DNA of 64,000 nt from Phragmites australis. Taxonomy: Eukaryota; Streptophyta; Magnoliopsida; Poales; Poaceae. The notes below the pieces were generated by a model. The model did no database searches, was not told the origin of the DNA, and saw only the letters and a list, made by a program, of their open reading frames with translations. The translations under genes were made by a program, and so were the position numbers. Shown in pieces: positions 12,477 through 24,500 of the stretch. Numbering within the stretch: position 1 is the first letter of the stretch; the number at the start of each line of letters is the position of its first letter. Location of the stretch: the NCBI RefSeq assembly GCF_958298935.1, contig NC_084927.1, forward strand, positions 27,540,001 through 27,604,000, read 5' to 3'.

Positions 12477-13473
12477 AGGTGGATAAAGACAACTTAAAAG
12501 AGTTTATCTCCTCCACCCACTTAATATAAGTGGATGAGATTATCTAGAAGAACACATGAACGCTTGCCTCACCTCGTCGGGCCGGTCTGGGTCGTGGCGG
12601 GGGCGAAGGGCACGCGACACCTTCATGAAAGGTCCTCCAAAATCGGGTCCAGTTGCTTGCGTATATGTTGTCTCTTTTTTCCATTTTATTCTTTTTCTTT
12701 TGTGGGCAAACGGATAAATATATGAAAATTGTACCGGTCAAGACTCCCATCGTGGCGGCGTAACTGATTCCGATCGTGGTGCGTCTCAATCGCATGACTC
12801 TCCCTGTGTGTGTGTGTGTGTGTGGCAAACATCGCACAAAGGATAGACGTGAGTTGCATATTCGCAATTAGGGTTTTACCCATTTCTCTCTGTTGCGCCG
12901 TCGTACGTAGACTACTCCATCCTGCTACACCAGTGTGCACCGATGAACGAGAGAGCAGGTCTTTGGAACCCATCGCTCTTGGGATCATGCACCGGGAGAG
13001 AGCAAATAAGGTTTTTGGGAAGCTCTTGTGGCGACTACTCACGATCTGTTTTCTCTACATCATCATGTGCTACTTCGTCTATATTGCCACCATCATCGCC
13101 ATATGCTACATCGAGATCAACTTCGACTACTTCATCTTTGTCATCGCCTACCGCATCGATATCACAAGGGCTTTTACATCCCACGTATCATCGGGTACGT
13201 ACACTATAATCCTACTCTAGTGTTTAATCGAGTGAACTAGTCGATATACTACTCGAGTGTTTTAGTCGATACATTTCTCGAGTGAGCTAGTCAAGATCCT
13301 TCGCGAGTATCTAGTCGAGGTTGATTGGGGTTAGTCAAATTCTAGTCGATTCTACTCGAATCTTATCGAGGCTCGTCCGAGCTAGTCGATAATTGATTAT
13401 CTCCATCTATTCATATCCATATTATATCAGGAATTGAATTAAATTAAATCTGAAAGTGCTATTATTTCTAACA
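12477..13473 (+). repeat. Element C 5' LTR, right-hand part
   Basis: It matches 17875-18796 almost throughout: AACTTAAAAGAGTTTATC, the CACATGAACGC region, and the GAGCTAGTCGATAATTGATT tail. It ends CTATTATTTCTAACA. A (TG)n run of about 20 bp lies near 12803-12823 and is absent from the 3' LTR. Two short ORFs (about 12810-13220) that also occur in the 3' LTR carry no known motif and are read as LTR sequence. Confidence 0.85.
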
Positions 13474-13506
13474 ATCCAAAATCGTTATTGTAGGCACTTT
13501 GATTTA

Positions 13507-16500
13507 ATGATGGCTGGTTTTGCCGATGCACTGAGGCCGGATAAGTTTATAGGTGTGCACTTTATGAGATGGCAGGTCAATGCCACTCTGTGGCTTATGA
13601 CTATGAACTGCTACTAGGTTGCGTCTGACAGTCCTGAAAGAACTCTTTCCTCTGATGAGGAGAAGAAGTTTGAGAAAGGCAACACACTCTTTGTAGCATG
13701 TGTTGTTAGCACTCTTGTCAATCATTTCTGTGATGTATACTTGCACATAAAGGACACAAAGGAGTTGTGGGACACACTGAATACAAAATTTGGTGCGTCA
13801 GATACAGACAATGAACTATATGTCATAGAGCGATATCATGACTACAAGATGGTCGATAATTGATCAGTAGTTGAGCAGGCTCATGAGATTCAGTGCATTG
13901 TAAAAGAACTCGAGCTCCTAAAGTGTATCTTACCTGACAAGTTTGTGGCTAGGGATATCATTGCCAAATTGCCTCCCTCGAGATAGAATTTTGCAACTGT
14001 TCTAAAACACAAGAGACAAGAGATTTCTGTTGAGAGTCTGACCACGTCTCTTGATGTTGAGGATAAAGCTCGAGTTAAGGATGTACATAACAAATGAAAT
14101 GATGGATAGTCCAGCGCAAATGTGGTGTAACAGTCCTATAACGGCAAGTACAAAGGAAAAAATAACAAGGCCATACAAACCACCAACTTCAAAAGAAAAG
14201 ATGAACAATGATGATAAACATTGCTTCATGTGCGGTGAGGTTGGCCATTGGGCCAAAGATTGCCGAGACCGCAAATGAAGAAAGGTTAATCAAGGGAAGA
14301 ACACCAAGTCTATCAACATGACCATTGGTAACACTAAAGATGGAACTAGTGGGTATGATAATCTACCTATTGTTCTTTCAGTGAATTAGTCTACCAGTTA
14401 GTGGATTGATACTTAGGCTAATGTACTCATGTGTGCTAATAGTTCAATGTTCTCTTCTTACCAGGCCGCTCGTGATTCTTTCATCTTAATAGGGAATGGG
14501 TCTAATGCTTCTGTTGATGGTGTTGGTATAGTAGATCAGAAGTTTACTTTGTAAAAGATTGTACAACTGAGGAACGTACAAAATCTCCCATCGATAAATA
14601 AGAATCTAGTTAGCGGTTCCCTTCTCTGTAGAAACATGTTTAAGGTGGTTGAGTGCAATAAAGTAGTTCTGTCGAAACATAGACTTTTTATTAGTAAAGG
14701 CTATGAGTGTGGAGGCTTATTCTGCTTTTCTCTTTTTGATTTCTGCAATAAATCAGTGAACCATATTTGTGGCAATATTAATGGAGATGAGGCTAGTTTT
14801 TGGCACTCACGGTTATGTCACATAAACTTTGGTTTTATGACTCGGCTTTCCAGCTTGAATTTAATTCTAAATTTTTCCATTGTCAAAGGTTCTAAGTACC
14901 AAAGTTGTGTGCAATCTAAGCAACCTTGTAAGCCTCACAAGGCAGTCAAGGAAAGAAATTTGGCAAAATTAGAACTCATACATTCAGATATTTGCGAGAT
15001 GAATGATGTGTTGATGAAGGGTTGAAAAAGATATTTCATGACTTTAATTGATGATGCATTTAGACTTTGTTATGCATATTTGTTGAAATATAAATATGGG
15101 ACTCTAGACTACTTTAAGATCTATAAGGCAGAAGTTGCAAATCATTTGGAAACAAAAATCAAAAGACTTAGGTCGGATCGTAGTAGAGAGCACTTCTCGA
15201 GTGATTTTGACTTATTCTATAAGGAACATGGAATTATTCATGAGAGAACGCCTCCCTTTTCGCCCCAATCAAATAGGGTAGCCGAGAGGAAGAACCGCAC
15301 CCTGACTAACCTGGTTAATGCCATGTTAGACACTACGGGTTTATCTAAGGCATGGTTGGGAAGGCCTTGTTGACTTCGTGTCATATTCTAAATAGAATTT
15401 TAACTAAGAATAAGGAGAAAACACCATATGAAAAATGGGAAAGGAGAAAACCATCACTTTCTTATTTGCGCACTTGGGGATGCTTGATGAAAGTCAATGT
15501 ACTAATAACTAAAAAGCGCAAGTTGGAACCTGAGATAGTGGATTGTGTCTTTATGGGATATGCTCATCTATAGGTTTTTAGTAGTTAAATCTGAGGTATC
15601 TAACATGCTAGTCGATACAATTATGGAGTCTAGAGATGCCACTTTCTTTGAGAGCATATTTTCTATGAAGGATATACATTAGACTTCTACTCAAATCTCT
15701 GAGATAATTCATGGACATATCACACCACTCGAGTATTCTGAACAACCACTCGAGCTAGTTCCTTAGGAGGATGACAGTGAAGCTCCGAGAAGGAGTAAGA
15801 GACAAAGGACAATAAAATCCTTTGATGATGATTTCACTGTGTACCTTGTGGATGATACTCCCAAGTCAATTTCAGAAGCTTATGCATCTTCAGATACAGA
15901 CTACTAGAAGGAGGTTGTTCGTAGCGAGATGTATTCCATTCTCGCCAATAAGACTTGGGAAGTCACAGATCGACTTTATGGTTGTAAACCTGTAGGTTGT
16001 AAGTGAGTGTTTAAAAAGAAGCTTAGATCTGATGGTACTATCGAAAAGTATAAGGCTCGGCTTATGGCCAAGGATTATACCCAAACATAAGATGAAGATT
16101 TCTTTGATACTTACTCACTTGTCGCTAGACCGATCACGATAAAAGTACTACTCTCCTTGGCTGCCTCACATGATCTTCTCATTCCTCAGATGGACGTTAA
16201 GACAGCTTTCCTTAGTTGGATGAGGAAATCTATATGAATTAGCCTGATGAGTTTGTAGTAGAAGGTAAAGAGGGCAAGACATGTAAGTTGTTGAAATCAT
16301 TAATGAGATCAAATCATATTTGTCTAGAAATTTCAATATGAAAGATCTGAGAGAAGCTTATGTGATCTTAAATATTAAGCTGATCAAAGGTGAGAATTGA
16401 ATTACACTTTCATAATCCCATTACATGGAAAAGGTCTTAAGCCGCTTTGGCTACATAGACAACAATATCGCTCTAACTCCTTATGATCCTAACTTAATAC

Positions 16501-16975
16501 TTCGAAAGAATAAAATAATTTCTAGGGATCAACTGCGATATTCCCAGATAATCAGATCACTCATGTACCTATATAGTGCTACAATGTCTGACATCTCATT
16601 TGTTGTGAGCAAATTAAGCCGGTTTACTTCTAACTCGGGTGATGATCATTGGCATGCGCTTGATCGTGTCATGCGCTACTTGCTTGGTACTATGAATTTT
16701 AGACTTCACTATATTGGATACCTATTTGTACCGGATGGTTATAGTGATTCAAATTGGATATCCGGTATTGATGAAATCAAGGCCACAAGTGGATATGTAT
16801 TCACACTTGACGGTGTTGCTATTTCATAGAGGTCTTGCAAAGAAACCATATCGATGAGGTCAACCATGGAAGTAGAACTCACAGCGTTAGACACATCCAC
16901 TGTTGATGCAGAATGGTTGCATGAGCTCTTGATGGATTTGCCAGTGGTCGATAAACTGATACCGACAATCCTTTA
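13507..16975 (+). pseudogene. Element C gag-pol
   Basis: Gag starts MMAGFADALRPDKF and shows KELWDTLNTKFGA. Its CCHC zinc knuckle (CFMCGEVGHWAKDC) is at 14222-14263. The pre-integrase zinc region (SFWHSRLCHINF) is near 14795-14830, then the integrase core with LIHSDICEM, LIDDAFR, LRSDRSREHFS and the SNRVAERKNRTL block near 15275. RT remains run about 15900-16300, with FKKKLRSDG and QMDVKTAF visible and the YVDD region lost. RNase H (YSDSNWISGIDEIKATSGY) is at about 16738-16800. Stops occur in every domain. The family corresponds to common grass copia elements related to Tnt1-94-type polyproteins. Confidence 0.88.
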
Positions 16976-17750
16976 TAAACTGTGATAACCAAACGGTTAT
17001 TGTCAAAGTGAACAGTTCTACAGACAATATGAAATCCTCAAGACATGTAAAAAGAAGATTAAAATCTGCAGGAAATTGGGACACTACGGAGTGATAGCTT
17101 TGGATTATATCCAAATAGCTAAAACCTAGCAGATCAATTTACAAAGGAACTATCACGAAATGTGATAGATAATGCATCGAAGGAGATGGGTATGAGACCC
17201 ATGTGAGTTATACAATAGTGGTAACCCGACCTATGTGATTGGAGATCCTGTGATTTAGGACCTGGGAAGAAAAAGCTATTGGTTAACTAAAGAAGAGTAC
17301 CACATAACCCACTCGACTAAAGATGCAACTCTCGAAATCTGTAAGGCAGGTTGGCTATTGCCTTAATATGTTTTGTTGGCTTTAATTAGCAAAGATGCTA
17401 GCCTACAGGGCATTCTTGAAGAACACACCTATATGAGCCTGACTGTTGGTTGCAGTCTATGAGACTTAGGTGATCTCTAATAAACTCATGAAGATACCAT
17501 GGAGTATGACATATATGCTCCACCCACGGGGTAGCATATTGGCAACTAAGTATCAGTTATGACTTTACGTGAAATTGGTTTGCATAAGATTTGCAATTCA
17601 AGGCTTAGTCCATTGTCTAAGTTGTGAATGAGTGTAGCTTGATGTTCTAAGTGGATGTTCAACTTAACAGTCTCCACTGAAACACTGGTATATCAAACAA
17701 TATTAAGAAAAAGGAAAATCTTCGTGGGACTTTGAGATCTGGTGAGGGAT

Positions 17751-18796
17751 TGTTAGAATATATAGGTTTAGCCCATTATATTTCTATAATTCTAAATAAA
17801 TCTCAATGGCCCAATCATGTGAGGGAGGTATGTTTCTTTAGTCCCACCTTGCTAGCTGAGGTGGATGGAGACCCAACTTAAAAGGGTTTCTCTCCTCCAC
17901 CCACTTAGCATGGGTGGACGAGAGGACTAAAAGAACACACACGCGCTCGCTCGCCTCACCACGCTAGGCCGGTCCATGGCGGGGGAGGAGGGCACGGCAG
18001 GCGACACCTGCATGAATGGTCCACCGAAATCGGGTCTAGTTGCTTGCGCAGGTGCGGTCTCCTTTTGCAGTTTTATTCTTTTTGCTGCGTGGACAAACGG
18101 ATAAATATATAGAAATCGTATCAGTCAAGACTCTGATTATGGCTGTGTAACTGACTATGATTGTGGTGCGTCTCAACCGCGCAACTCTCCCTCTATACAA
18201 ATGATAGACGTGAGTTGCATATTTGCAATTAGGGTTTTGCCAATTTCTCTCTGTTGCGCCGTCACATGTAGACTACTCCATCCCGCTGCGTCGGTGTGCA
18301 TCGACGAACTAAAGAGCAGGTCTTCAGAACTCATCGCTCTCAGGATCCTACACCGGGGGAGGGCGAATAAGGTTTTTAGGAAGCTCACGTTCTGCTTCCT
18401 CTAATCATCGTGTGCTACTTCGTCTACATTGCCACTGTCATCGCCATCTATTACATCGAGATCAAATTTGACTACTTCATCTTCGTCATCGCCTACCGCA
18501 TTGACATCACGAGGGCTTCTGCATCTCATGTCTCCATCGGGTACGTACACTACAATCCTACTCTAGTGTTTAATCGCGAGTGTTCTAGTCAATACATTTC
18601 TCGAGTATGCTAGTCAAGATCCTTCTTAAGTATCTAGTCGAGGTTAATTAGGGTTAGTTGAATTCTAATCGATTCTACTCGAATCTTATCAGGGCTCGTC
18701 TGAGCTAGTCGATAATTGATTATCTACATCTATTGATGTTCATGTTATATCATGAATTAAATTAAATTAAATTTAAAAGTGCTACTATTTCCAACA
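17751..18796 (+). repeat. Element C 3' LTR
   Basis: The LTR is 1046 bp, beginning TGTTAGAATATATAG and ending CTATTTCCAACA. A purine-rich stretch (GATCTGGTGAGGGAT) sits directly before it and is the likely polypurine tract. Its inner part is shared with 12477-13473. Confidence 0.88.
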
Positions 18797-19499
18797 GGGA
18801 ACACATTCACCAAAAAAAAGTTAGGAATCTTCATTATACCTTTCTTTGAATTTATTGAAGGATTTTTCCTACGTTTTTTTAGCATAGGAGAAAATTTCTC
18901 ACTGGAAATCCCTCTAAGAAACCCTAGGAAATGATAAAAAGCCTAGACCCACTTACAATCATATGATGGGCCGATATGGGCCATTTCTTTGGTCACATCC
19001 TGTCAGCCTCATTCTCTCTCAGCCGCCTTAGCCCCCCCCCCCTCAAGCCAACATGCTTCAGAAATTACCAAGTGAAATGCAAATCCATATCTACTTGTGC
19101 ACACATGACTAATCTCATCTGTTCATTCCTTTCATATGGTATACATCCATCCATTGATTCTTTTACCTACTCATAAATTTTTTACCTACCCCTTCATTCA
19201 ACATGAATCTTAACACAAATGAACGATTGTGATAAGCCAATTATGCGCATTCATGTGTGAAAATTTTCCTTCCATCACCCCAACCAGTCCAAACCAATAT
19301 ACTCGGCCATCAGCCATTCCAACCACATGCCTGCTTGTAGTCTATCACCTTCTCTCGCCTGTGCCTGATGAAATGGTGCATGGTGCTTCCGTAGTTCCGC
19401 CTTGCGCCTGCGCTCGTGCCATGCCAGGCCGCGTCTCACTGCACCAACGTCACGTCCATCGTGGCGCAAGCCGCACATAGCACTGCTTGCCTCTGCTTA
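18797..19499. other. Intergenic, no feature recognised
   Basis: I see no protein motif, RNA gene or clean repeat end here. The short open frames lack motifs. The stretch lies between element C's 3' LTR and a MITE. Confidence 0.5.
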
Positions 19500-19962
19500 A
19501 GAGCTCCTTTGGAACGCAGGATTGAAAAAATGCAGGAATAGGTAAGACATAGGAATAAGATAGGAATGAAAGTGCAAAACATAGGAATGGAAAATGCAGG
19601 AATTTTGTTCAAGTAGTTGTTTGGATGACTCATAGGACAAACATAGGAATTTCTGGAAGTTGTTGTGGGTAACAAATGCAACAATGGGGTGCTTAAGCCT
19701 AATGGCGGCTTGGAGCCTTGCATTAGCACCACATAAGCTTCATTTGCCTCGATCCAACGCGAAGGGAAGTAAAAAAGAGGTCAGACTGGATGTTTCTTTT
19801 CTTGTGGTTTACTGGTTTTTCTCTAAAATGGGCATCATAGGAAGTTTTTCTTCATTTTTACTCTATTGCAATCCTCCAATCCAAAGGCATGAACAATTCA
19901 CAATCCTATAAGAAATGGATTCCTCCATTTTTCCTACAAAGACTCTGCAATCAAAGGAGGCC
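19500..19962. mobile_element. Tourist-like MITE
   Basis: About 463 bp with imperfect terminal inverted repeats. The left end reads GAGCTCCTTTGGAACGCAG; the right end in reverse complement reads GGCCTCCTTTGATTGCAG. TTA flanks both ends (19497-19499 and 19963-19965), the target duplication of PIF/Harbinger elements. The inside is AT-rich and non-coding, with repeated ACATAGGAAT words. Confidence 0.55.
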
Positions 19963-20069
19963 TTAATATTCATGTCCGTCGCCAGTCCACTTCACTGCAT
20001 CGATGAATTTGTGCTAGCCAAGGTAGAAATAATAATGTTCATTTTGGAGACTATATTAAACTGGAGATA

Positions 20070-20423
20070 TGTCATGAACCCACTGTATAAACACCGATCA
20101 ATTAACAAACAACACAAGACATATGCTCAATATTGTGTCCAAATACATGTATGAGTGGATACAATTGGAGGAAAGGGAATCATGGATGGGAAGAGCAGTA
20201 GACTAGGAAGAAGAAGGGGACTAGAAACTAGAGAATTGGATTTTGGGTTGGGGTAGCAGTGGGGAAGAGGAGAGCCGAGGCGAGCATCATTGTTATTTTG
20301 TTCGTTCCCCTTCCTTCGTAGCTCCTAGGTTCCTTCTTGTAGATGTCCTAGTTCCTCCGGTTGGGCCATGGGCCAATCATTTGTCCAGCCAGGAAACCCA
20401 ATGACAAGGCCCAATCCATGACA
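20070..20423 (-). repeat. Element G LTR, 3' in element orientation
   Basis: A 354-bp repeat homologous to 23045-23397. The plus strand reads TGTCATGAACCCACTG at the left and CCATGACA at the right. The adjacent purine-rich tract (minus strand of 20424-20436) marks it as the 3' LTR of a minus-strand element. Confidence 0.85.
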
Positions 20424-20904
20424 TTCTCCCCTTGAGATTTGGCTTGTCCCCAAGCCGCTACGGAGAAATCTGTGATGATGAATTGGCTACCACCAGGGTC
20501 CCAAGGCACTTCCTATTCATTAATGCCCATGGTCATCAAATCCTTGACAGCACAAAGCTTTTGAACTTTTAGGGATGTCTGATAGTGTAATATAGATAAA
20601 GGCCACTGCTCAATGTTCCCACAACAAACCTCTCTGAAAGGTCTTCTGTACTGTCTGTCCAATTTTTGATAATTCAGTTCACAAACCTTGCCCTATTGTG
20701 CCATTGGAGCTGATACAAAAATATATTGTCAGTGCTTGCACAAAATTAGTTTAAGCACAACCTGTTTAGTTTATACCTTCTTTGCTTAGCTCAACCTGAA
20801 GTAGTGCATGGCTTTCAACATTTTGTGTAGCAATTACAAGAGTAGCAATTGCATTTAGTAGTAATCGCACTCCTTCAAAACAAATAAAACAAGATATCAA
20901 GCAA

Positions 20905-21136
20905 GAGTATTGGACATATTGCATAGTTGATGTTGAATCAGTTGGGTGACAAATCCCCATAGCTTTCCTGGATAGAGTAAAGGAGGACTTCACCAAAAGA
21001 TGTGGTGGTGAAAAAACAGCTACTGTTGCAGTAAATAGCCTGAACCGGGAGTTCGGATTAAAACTTAAAGAGCAAACGCTGTGTTGTGTGGACCACCCTA
21101 AGGAGATCAGCAAGCTTGCCAAGGTCAAGGGAAGCA
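20905..21136 (+). pseudogene. VAMP72-family R-SNARE fragment (longin domain end to start of SNARE region)
   Basis: The plus strand reads TYCIVDVESVG, a stop, then [26 protein letters not shown] and [14 protein letters not shown]. This follows the plant VAMP721/722/726 order closely (longin domain C-terminal part leading to the SNARE motif). VAMP72 proteins are R-SNAREs of secretory vesicle fusion. Only about 75 residues are present, with no start, SNARE core or membrane anchor, and one internal stop, so it is not functional. It lies antisense to the LTR element that holds it. Similarity stops near AKVK, which may be an exon edge; that would point to DNA-level rather than mRNA capture. The parent gene is inferred from motif memory only. 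Confidence 0.75.
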
Positions 21137-22457
21137 TTCTGCCAGTAATTGAAGTACTATCGTATTCTGTTGATCTTTGAGTCAAGATAAACCAGGGGCT
21201 GAAGGGATCAAACCTGGTAGGATGAAGGAACTTACCAATACTCTTGCACATGCTTACACTGGAACTCCCAATTTGTCATTGCAAAGAAAAGACATTCAAC
21301 ACATGGTATTTACGCTTCTCCACCCATGTACCAAGCACCACGCCACTCATCAACAGCACTACACCACCACCAATGTACCAAACCACCTCATGAGCATATG
21401 ATTCCAGTGCTACCACATATCTTCTTCGAAGCATAATAACAAAGTTTTGATTCATTTGCAGAAATTAAGACCAAGCAAATTGAAGGACAGATTCACCAGG
21501 ATCCCAAGGTGCTTTTTATTCTATTTCTCCATCCTTGTGTGCAGCCACTGAAATCTCAAGGATTGAATCCACCAATAGAGATTGAAGGTTTACAAGATCC
21601 TTGTTGTCGTGTTCTAGCAATTCTAGCAATTTCTTGATCAGGTGTCTTCTTGTAGGTGTACTACTGCTACATTTTTTAGGCTAGCTTCTCATCCCTATTA
21701 GCGTAATCTTCTTACTAATTTCTTGACCAAGTGATGCCCAGAGTGGTAGAAACCCGATTTCACCATAGCAGTTCATTAAGAATGGCCAAGATTGTAGCAT
21801 ACTCACATTATTTCTGCCATTCTCATAGTCTCGAATCAATGCTCGATTGGGAGGTGGCCATGGCTGGCATACCTCCACACCAATTGAAAAAAACTCAAGC
21901 TCCCAAAATCTAGTGACATATCCATCCTTCTCTTGTCTGATGTTCCATGAAAAACCTCAAAGGCATAGGATTGTACCACAACCAAGTAGTGAGTAGGAAC
22001 GCCTTTGAAGCCAGGTCGATGTCATCGTTGACGTCGAGGAAGAACATCGAACACTTGACGCGCGCCACCATAGGGACGTCGATGTCGAGGTGGTAGGCAC
22101 CATGGATGGAAGACTCGATGACAAGGTCGCCGATGGGTGCTGGAATGACCTGGGGCATGTCCGTCATTGGTAGGAGCATACACGTGACTAGGTTGGTCTA
22201 AACACTAACGTCAGGGTCCAACGTCGAATACTTGATGGGTGTCACCTTGAGGAGATCTCTAGTACCTCCATGCTTGGTGGATGCTGCCTCCAAGGACACC
22301 TTTTGCTCTGTGGGGCCGCAGAAGTGGTGCTGGAGCAAGGATACGCCATAGCCATAGCGAGGTCCATGCCCACGACGATAGAGGTGGCATCGGGGATGGT
22401 GTTGCGACTGCCCTCGAGCATGTGGTTCAACGTGACGAGTATCTTCACGCACAACTC

Positions 22458-23001
22458 CTAAACCGTCTCCTTCGACTCCTCCAAAGGCTCGTACACCTCA
22501 TCATCGGTATCCTTAGTCAGAGGCGCAACAACTTGCACATGTGTCATCATGGCCTGGGTAGTCGTGGATGTCACCGAGATGGTCGGTGGCCCGAGCGCTA
22601 CTACTATCAGAGTAGGTGTCACCATCGTCATGCCATCGTTGTGGCTCAGTCCCATTGTCGCACACTTGATGGTCGTCACGTCGGCACTAGCGCAGGGAAG
22701 GGGATGCATGTGCTGGATGTCCAACAAGGAGCACTCATCATTGATGTTGCGCCCGTGGGTAGCACGCCGAGCTTGCTCAGCATCGTTGCCTGTCAGAAAC
22801 CAGATGAGGGCCTCGACATGCCAAGCGTTCGTCGTTGCTAGCATCTGCATCGCCGTTGCTGCGTAGATATCGTAGACTTGGTGCAACACCTCATTGGTCA
22901 CTAGGTAGGTCACATGGCTCACAAAGATGCAAAGTTTAGCACCATGAACACGACTAACGTGGTTCTGGCTGCACCTTCTACCACCAACAATCTCCCGTGA
23001 C
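22458..23001 (-). pseudogene. PTB-like RRM protein fragment within element G
   Basis: A minus-strand frame at about 22704-22940 reads FVSHVTYLVTNEVLHQVY, then HVEALIWF, HGRNINDECSLLDIQ. This matches the RRM layout of plant polypyrimidine-tract-binding proteins (EVLHQVF..., ALIQY, HGRNIYDGCCQLDIQ). PTB proteins bind pyrimidine-rich RNA and regulate splicing. After the RRM the frame continues with a Thr/Val/Met-rich tail and stops at 22458. The open frame extends upstream through the primer site into the LTR, so its true start is unclear. It may be the element's own gag-position protein or decayed captured sequence. Confidence 0.6.
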
Positions 23002-23019
23002 ATCTCTATGCCACAGATT

Positions 23020-23044
23020 CCATGGATCGAAGGCTCTGATAATT
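23020..23044 (-). other. Element G primer-binding site
   Basis: The minus strand directly after the 5' LTR reads AATTATCAGAGCCTTCG. The ATCAGAGCC core matches the TGGTATCAGAGC primer site for initiator tRNA-Met used by many plant LTR elements, apart from changes in the first bases. Confidence 0.65.
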
Positions 23045-23397
23045 TGTCATGAACCCACTGGATAAACTCCAATAAATCAACACACAACATAAGGCATATG
23101 CTTAATATTGTGTCCAAATACATGTATGAGTGGATACCGTTGGAAGAAAGGGAATCAGGGATGGGAAGAGCAGTAAACTGGGAAGAAGAAGGGGACTATA
23201 AACTAGAAAATCGGATTTGGGGCTGGGGTAGCAGTGGGAAAAGGAGAGCCAAGGCGAGCGCCATTGTTGTTCTGTTCATTCCCCTTCCTCTGTAGCTCAT
23301 GGGTTGCTTCTTGTAGATGTCCTAGTTCCTCCAGGTAGGCCATGGGCCAATCATTTGTCCAGCCAGGAAACCCAATGGCAAAGCCCAGTCCGTGACA
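23045..23397 (-). repeat. Element G LTR, 5' in element orientation
   Basis: A 353-bp partner of 20070-20423, with TGTCATGAACCCACTG at the left and CCGTGACA at the right on the plus strand. The primer-site sequence lies immediately to its left, so transcription would run leftward from here. Confidence 0.85.
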
Positions 23398-23564
23398 AGA
23401 TATATGAATTTGTTTGATGTACGTCAGTGATGCTTCTCAATATGATCATGTGCTTTTGGTATTAGCTAGCTTGTATGGCAGCAACCAAAGATGAAGGATA
23501 CATTAACCAGCATTGCAATTTCTCTTGTGGAGCTCCATAAACCGGAGTAATACCATCCATTGCC

Positions 23565-24500
23565 ATGGACAGCCTAGACCAATTCATGCATGAGATCACG
23601 GCTCTACGGGCATTGTTGTTGCAGCCCTTCCCTCTCATCTTCCTATGTGTATGCTACTCACTGGCTACATTCAGTGCCAAGAGGCATCAGCTGCAGCTGG
23701 ACCACCATCTGCCACCTTCATCTTCAATGCTACCCGTTCTCGGCCACCTCCACCTCGTCGGCTCTCTCCCTCACATTTCCTTCCAAAGTCTTGCTAGGAA
23801 GCATGGTTTGGACATCATGCTCCTCCACCTCGGCGCCATGCCGATGCTCATCGTGTCATCACCCAGCGCTGTCGAGGCGGTACGGTGATGCACTCCCACG
23901 ACCACGTGTTCACGTCCTGGCCTCACTCCCTGGTCATCGAGATTGTCCTGTACATCAGTTTCGCGCTCTACAGGGGCTACTAGCGGTAGGCAATAAAGCT
24001 CATCACCACGCACCTGCTCAGTGTCAAACGTGGGCGGATTCAACGCTGCAGCAAGGGGGCTCGACCCTCCTACTGTCTGCTGCGCTATGGAGTCCCCCTT
24101 CAGCCCCCTCCATTTTTTTGCAAGACAAGATGAAGAAGAGGAGGGAGATAATGTGGAGAAGGAAGAAGAGGAAGAAGAAGGGGGATTGGAGGAGGAAGAA
24201 GGAGATGAGCCCCCCTTAGGTTTCTTGCTGGCTTTGCCACTGGCGTCAAAGAGGGTGCGGACGTTATGTCTTGCTCGTGAGGAGGAGGTAACCTTAATTT
24301 GCTGAAAACGTAATAGCTAGCTAAGTAGATAAGCATTTGACACAGTGAATTAAACATGTACGTGACATTCCGTGTTTGGGTAGGTGAGCATGGTGATAGC
24401 CCGGATCAACGAGGCGGCATCCGTGGGCACTGCGGTGGATGTGGGCGAGCTACTTGGCTCGTTCACGAACAAGTTGTTCTAGGAGCTCCATGTAAGGTCG
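23565..24500 (+). pseudogene. CYP71-type cytochrome P450 pseudogene, exons 1-2 only
   Basis: It is a paralogue of the gene at 43704-45669. Exon 1 begins MDSLDQFMHEITALRA and keeps the N-terminal anchor, a proline-rich hinge and VLGHLHLVGSLPHIS. A frameshift and stop occur at about 23886. A 222-bp insertion (24023-24244) splits the end of exon 1, which finishes at 24287 before GT. Exon 2 begins at 24384 after TAG, matches the gene through DVGELLGSFTN, loses about 45 bp between two GAAC repeats, and decays by 24500. The I-helix, ExxR and heme-binding exon is absent. Upstream bases 23470-23565 also resemble the gene's upstream region. Confidence 0.88.
24023..24244. mobile_element. Small insertion in the P450 pseudogene, possible non-autonomous DNA element
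   Basis: Comparison with the intact gene shows 222 extra bases at one codon. The direct repeat GTCAAA occurs at 24023-24028 and 24245-24250. The ends are weakly inverted: GTGGGCGGATTC on the left and GCCAGTGGCAAAGCC in reverse complement on the right. The inside holds a purine-rich GAAGAAG stretch. The superfamily is not clear. Confidence 0.5.

Larger units (their letters stand above)
12477..18796 (+). mobile_element. Element C: degenerate Ty1/copia retrotransposon
   Basis: The order is gag, pre-integrase/integrase, RT, RNase H, which is the copia order. A full 3' LTR is at 17751-18796, and a 5' LTR missing its beginning is at 12477-13473, where element A inserted. Many in-frame stops and an RT deletion around 16210-16300 make it inactive. 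Because the left end of its 5' LTR lies beyond element A, the target duplication cannot be seen. The region from 13474 to the gag start lacks a clear tRNA-Met primer site. Confidence 0.9.
20070..23397 (-). mobile_element. Element G: short non-autonomous LTR retrotransposon carrying host-gene-like fragments
   Basis: Two near-identical terminal repeats (20070-20423 and 23045-23397) are flanked by a perfect AGATA target duplication (20065-20069 and 23398-23402). On the minus strand the LTR starts TGTCA and ends TGACA. It is followed by a primer site resembling TTATCAGAGCC. At the other end a purine tract, CTCAAGGGGAGAA, abuts the second LTR. No RT, integrase or protease motif is visible, so movement would need proteins in trans. 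Inside are a PTB-like RRM (minus strand) and a VAMP72-like fragment (plus strand). The rest (21300-22457) has minus-strand open frames without known motifs. Confidence 0.85.

Noticed and set aside
12810..13240. A small ORF with hydrophobic stretches, repeated at 18201-18613
   Set aside because: It lies in both LTRs of element C, with different breaks in each, so it is LTR sequence and not a conserved gene.
22281..22866. Plus-strand open frames opposite the PTB-like fragment
   Set aside because: No motifs; they mirror the minus-strand frame.
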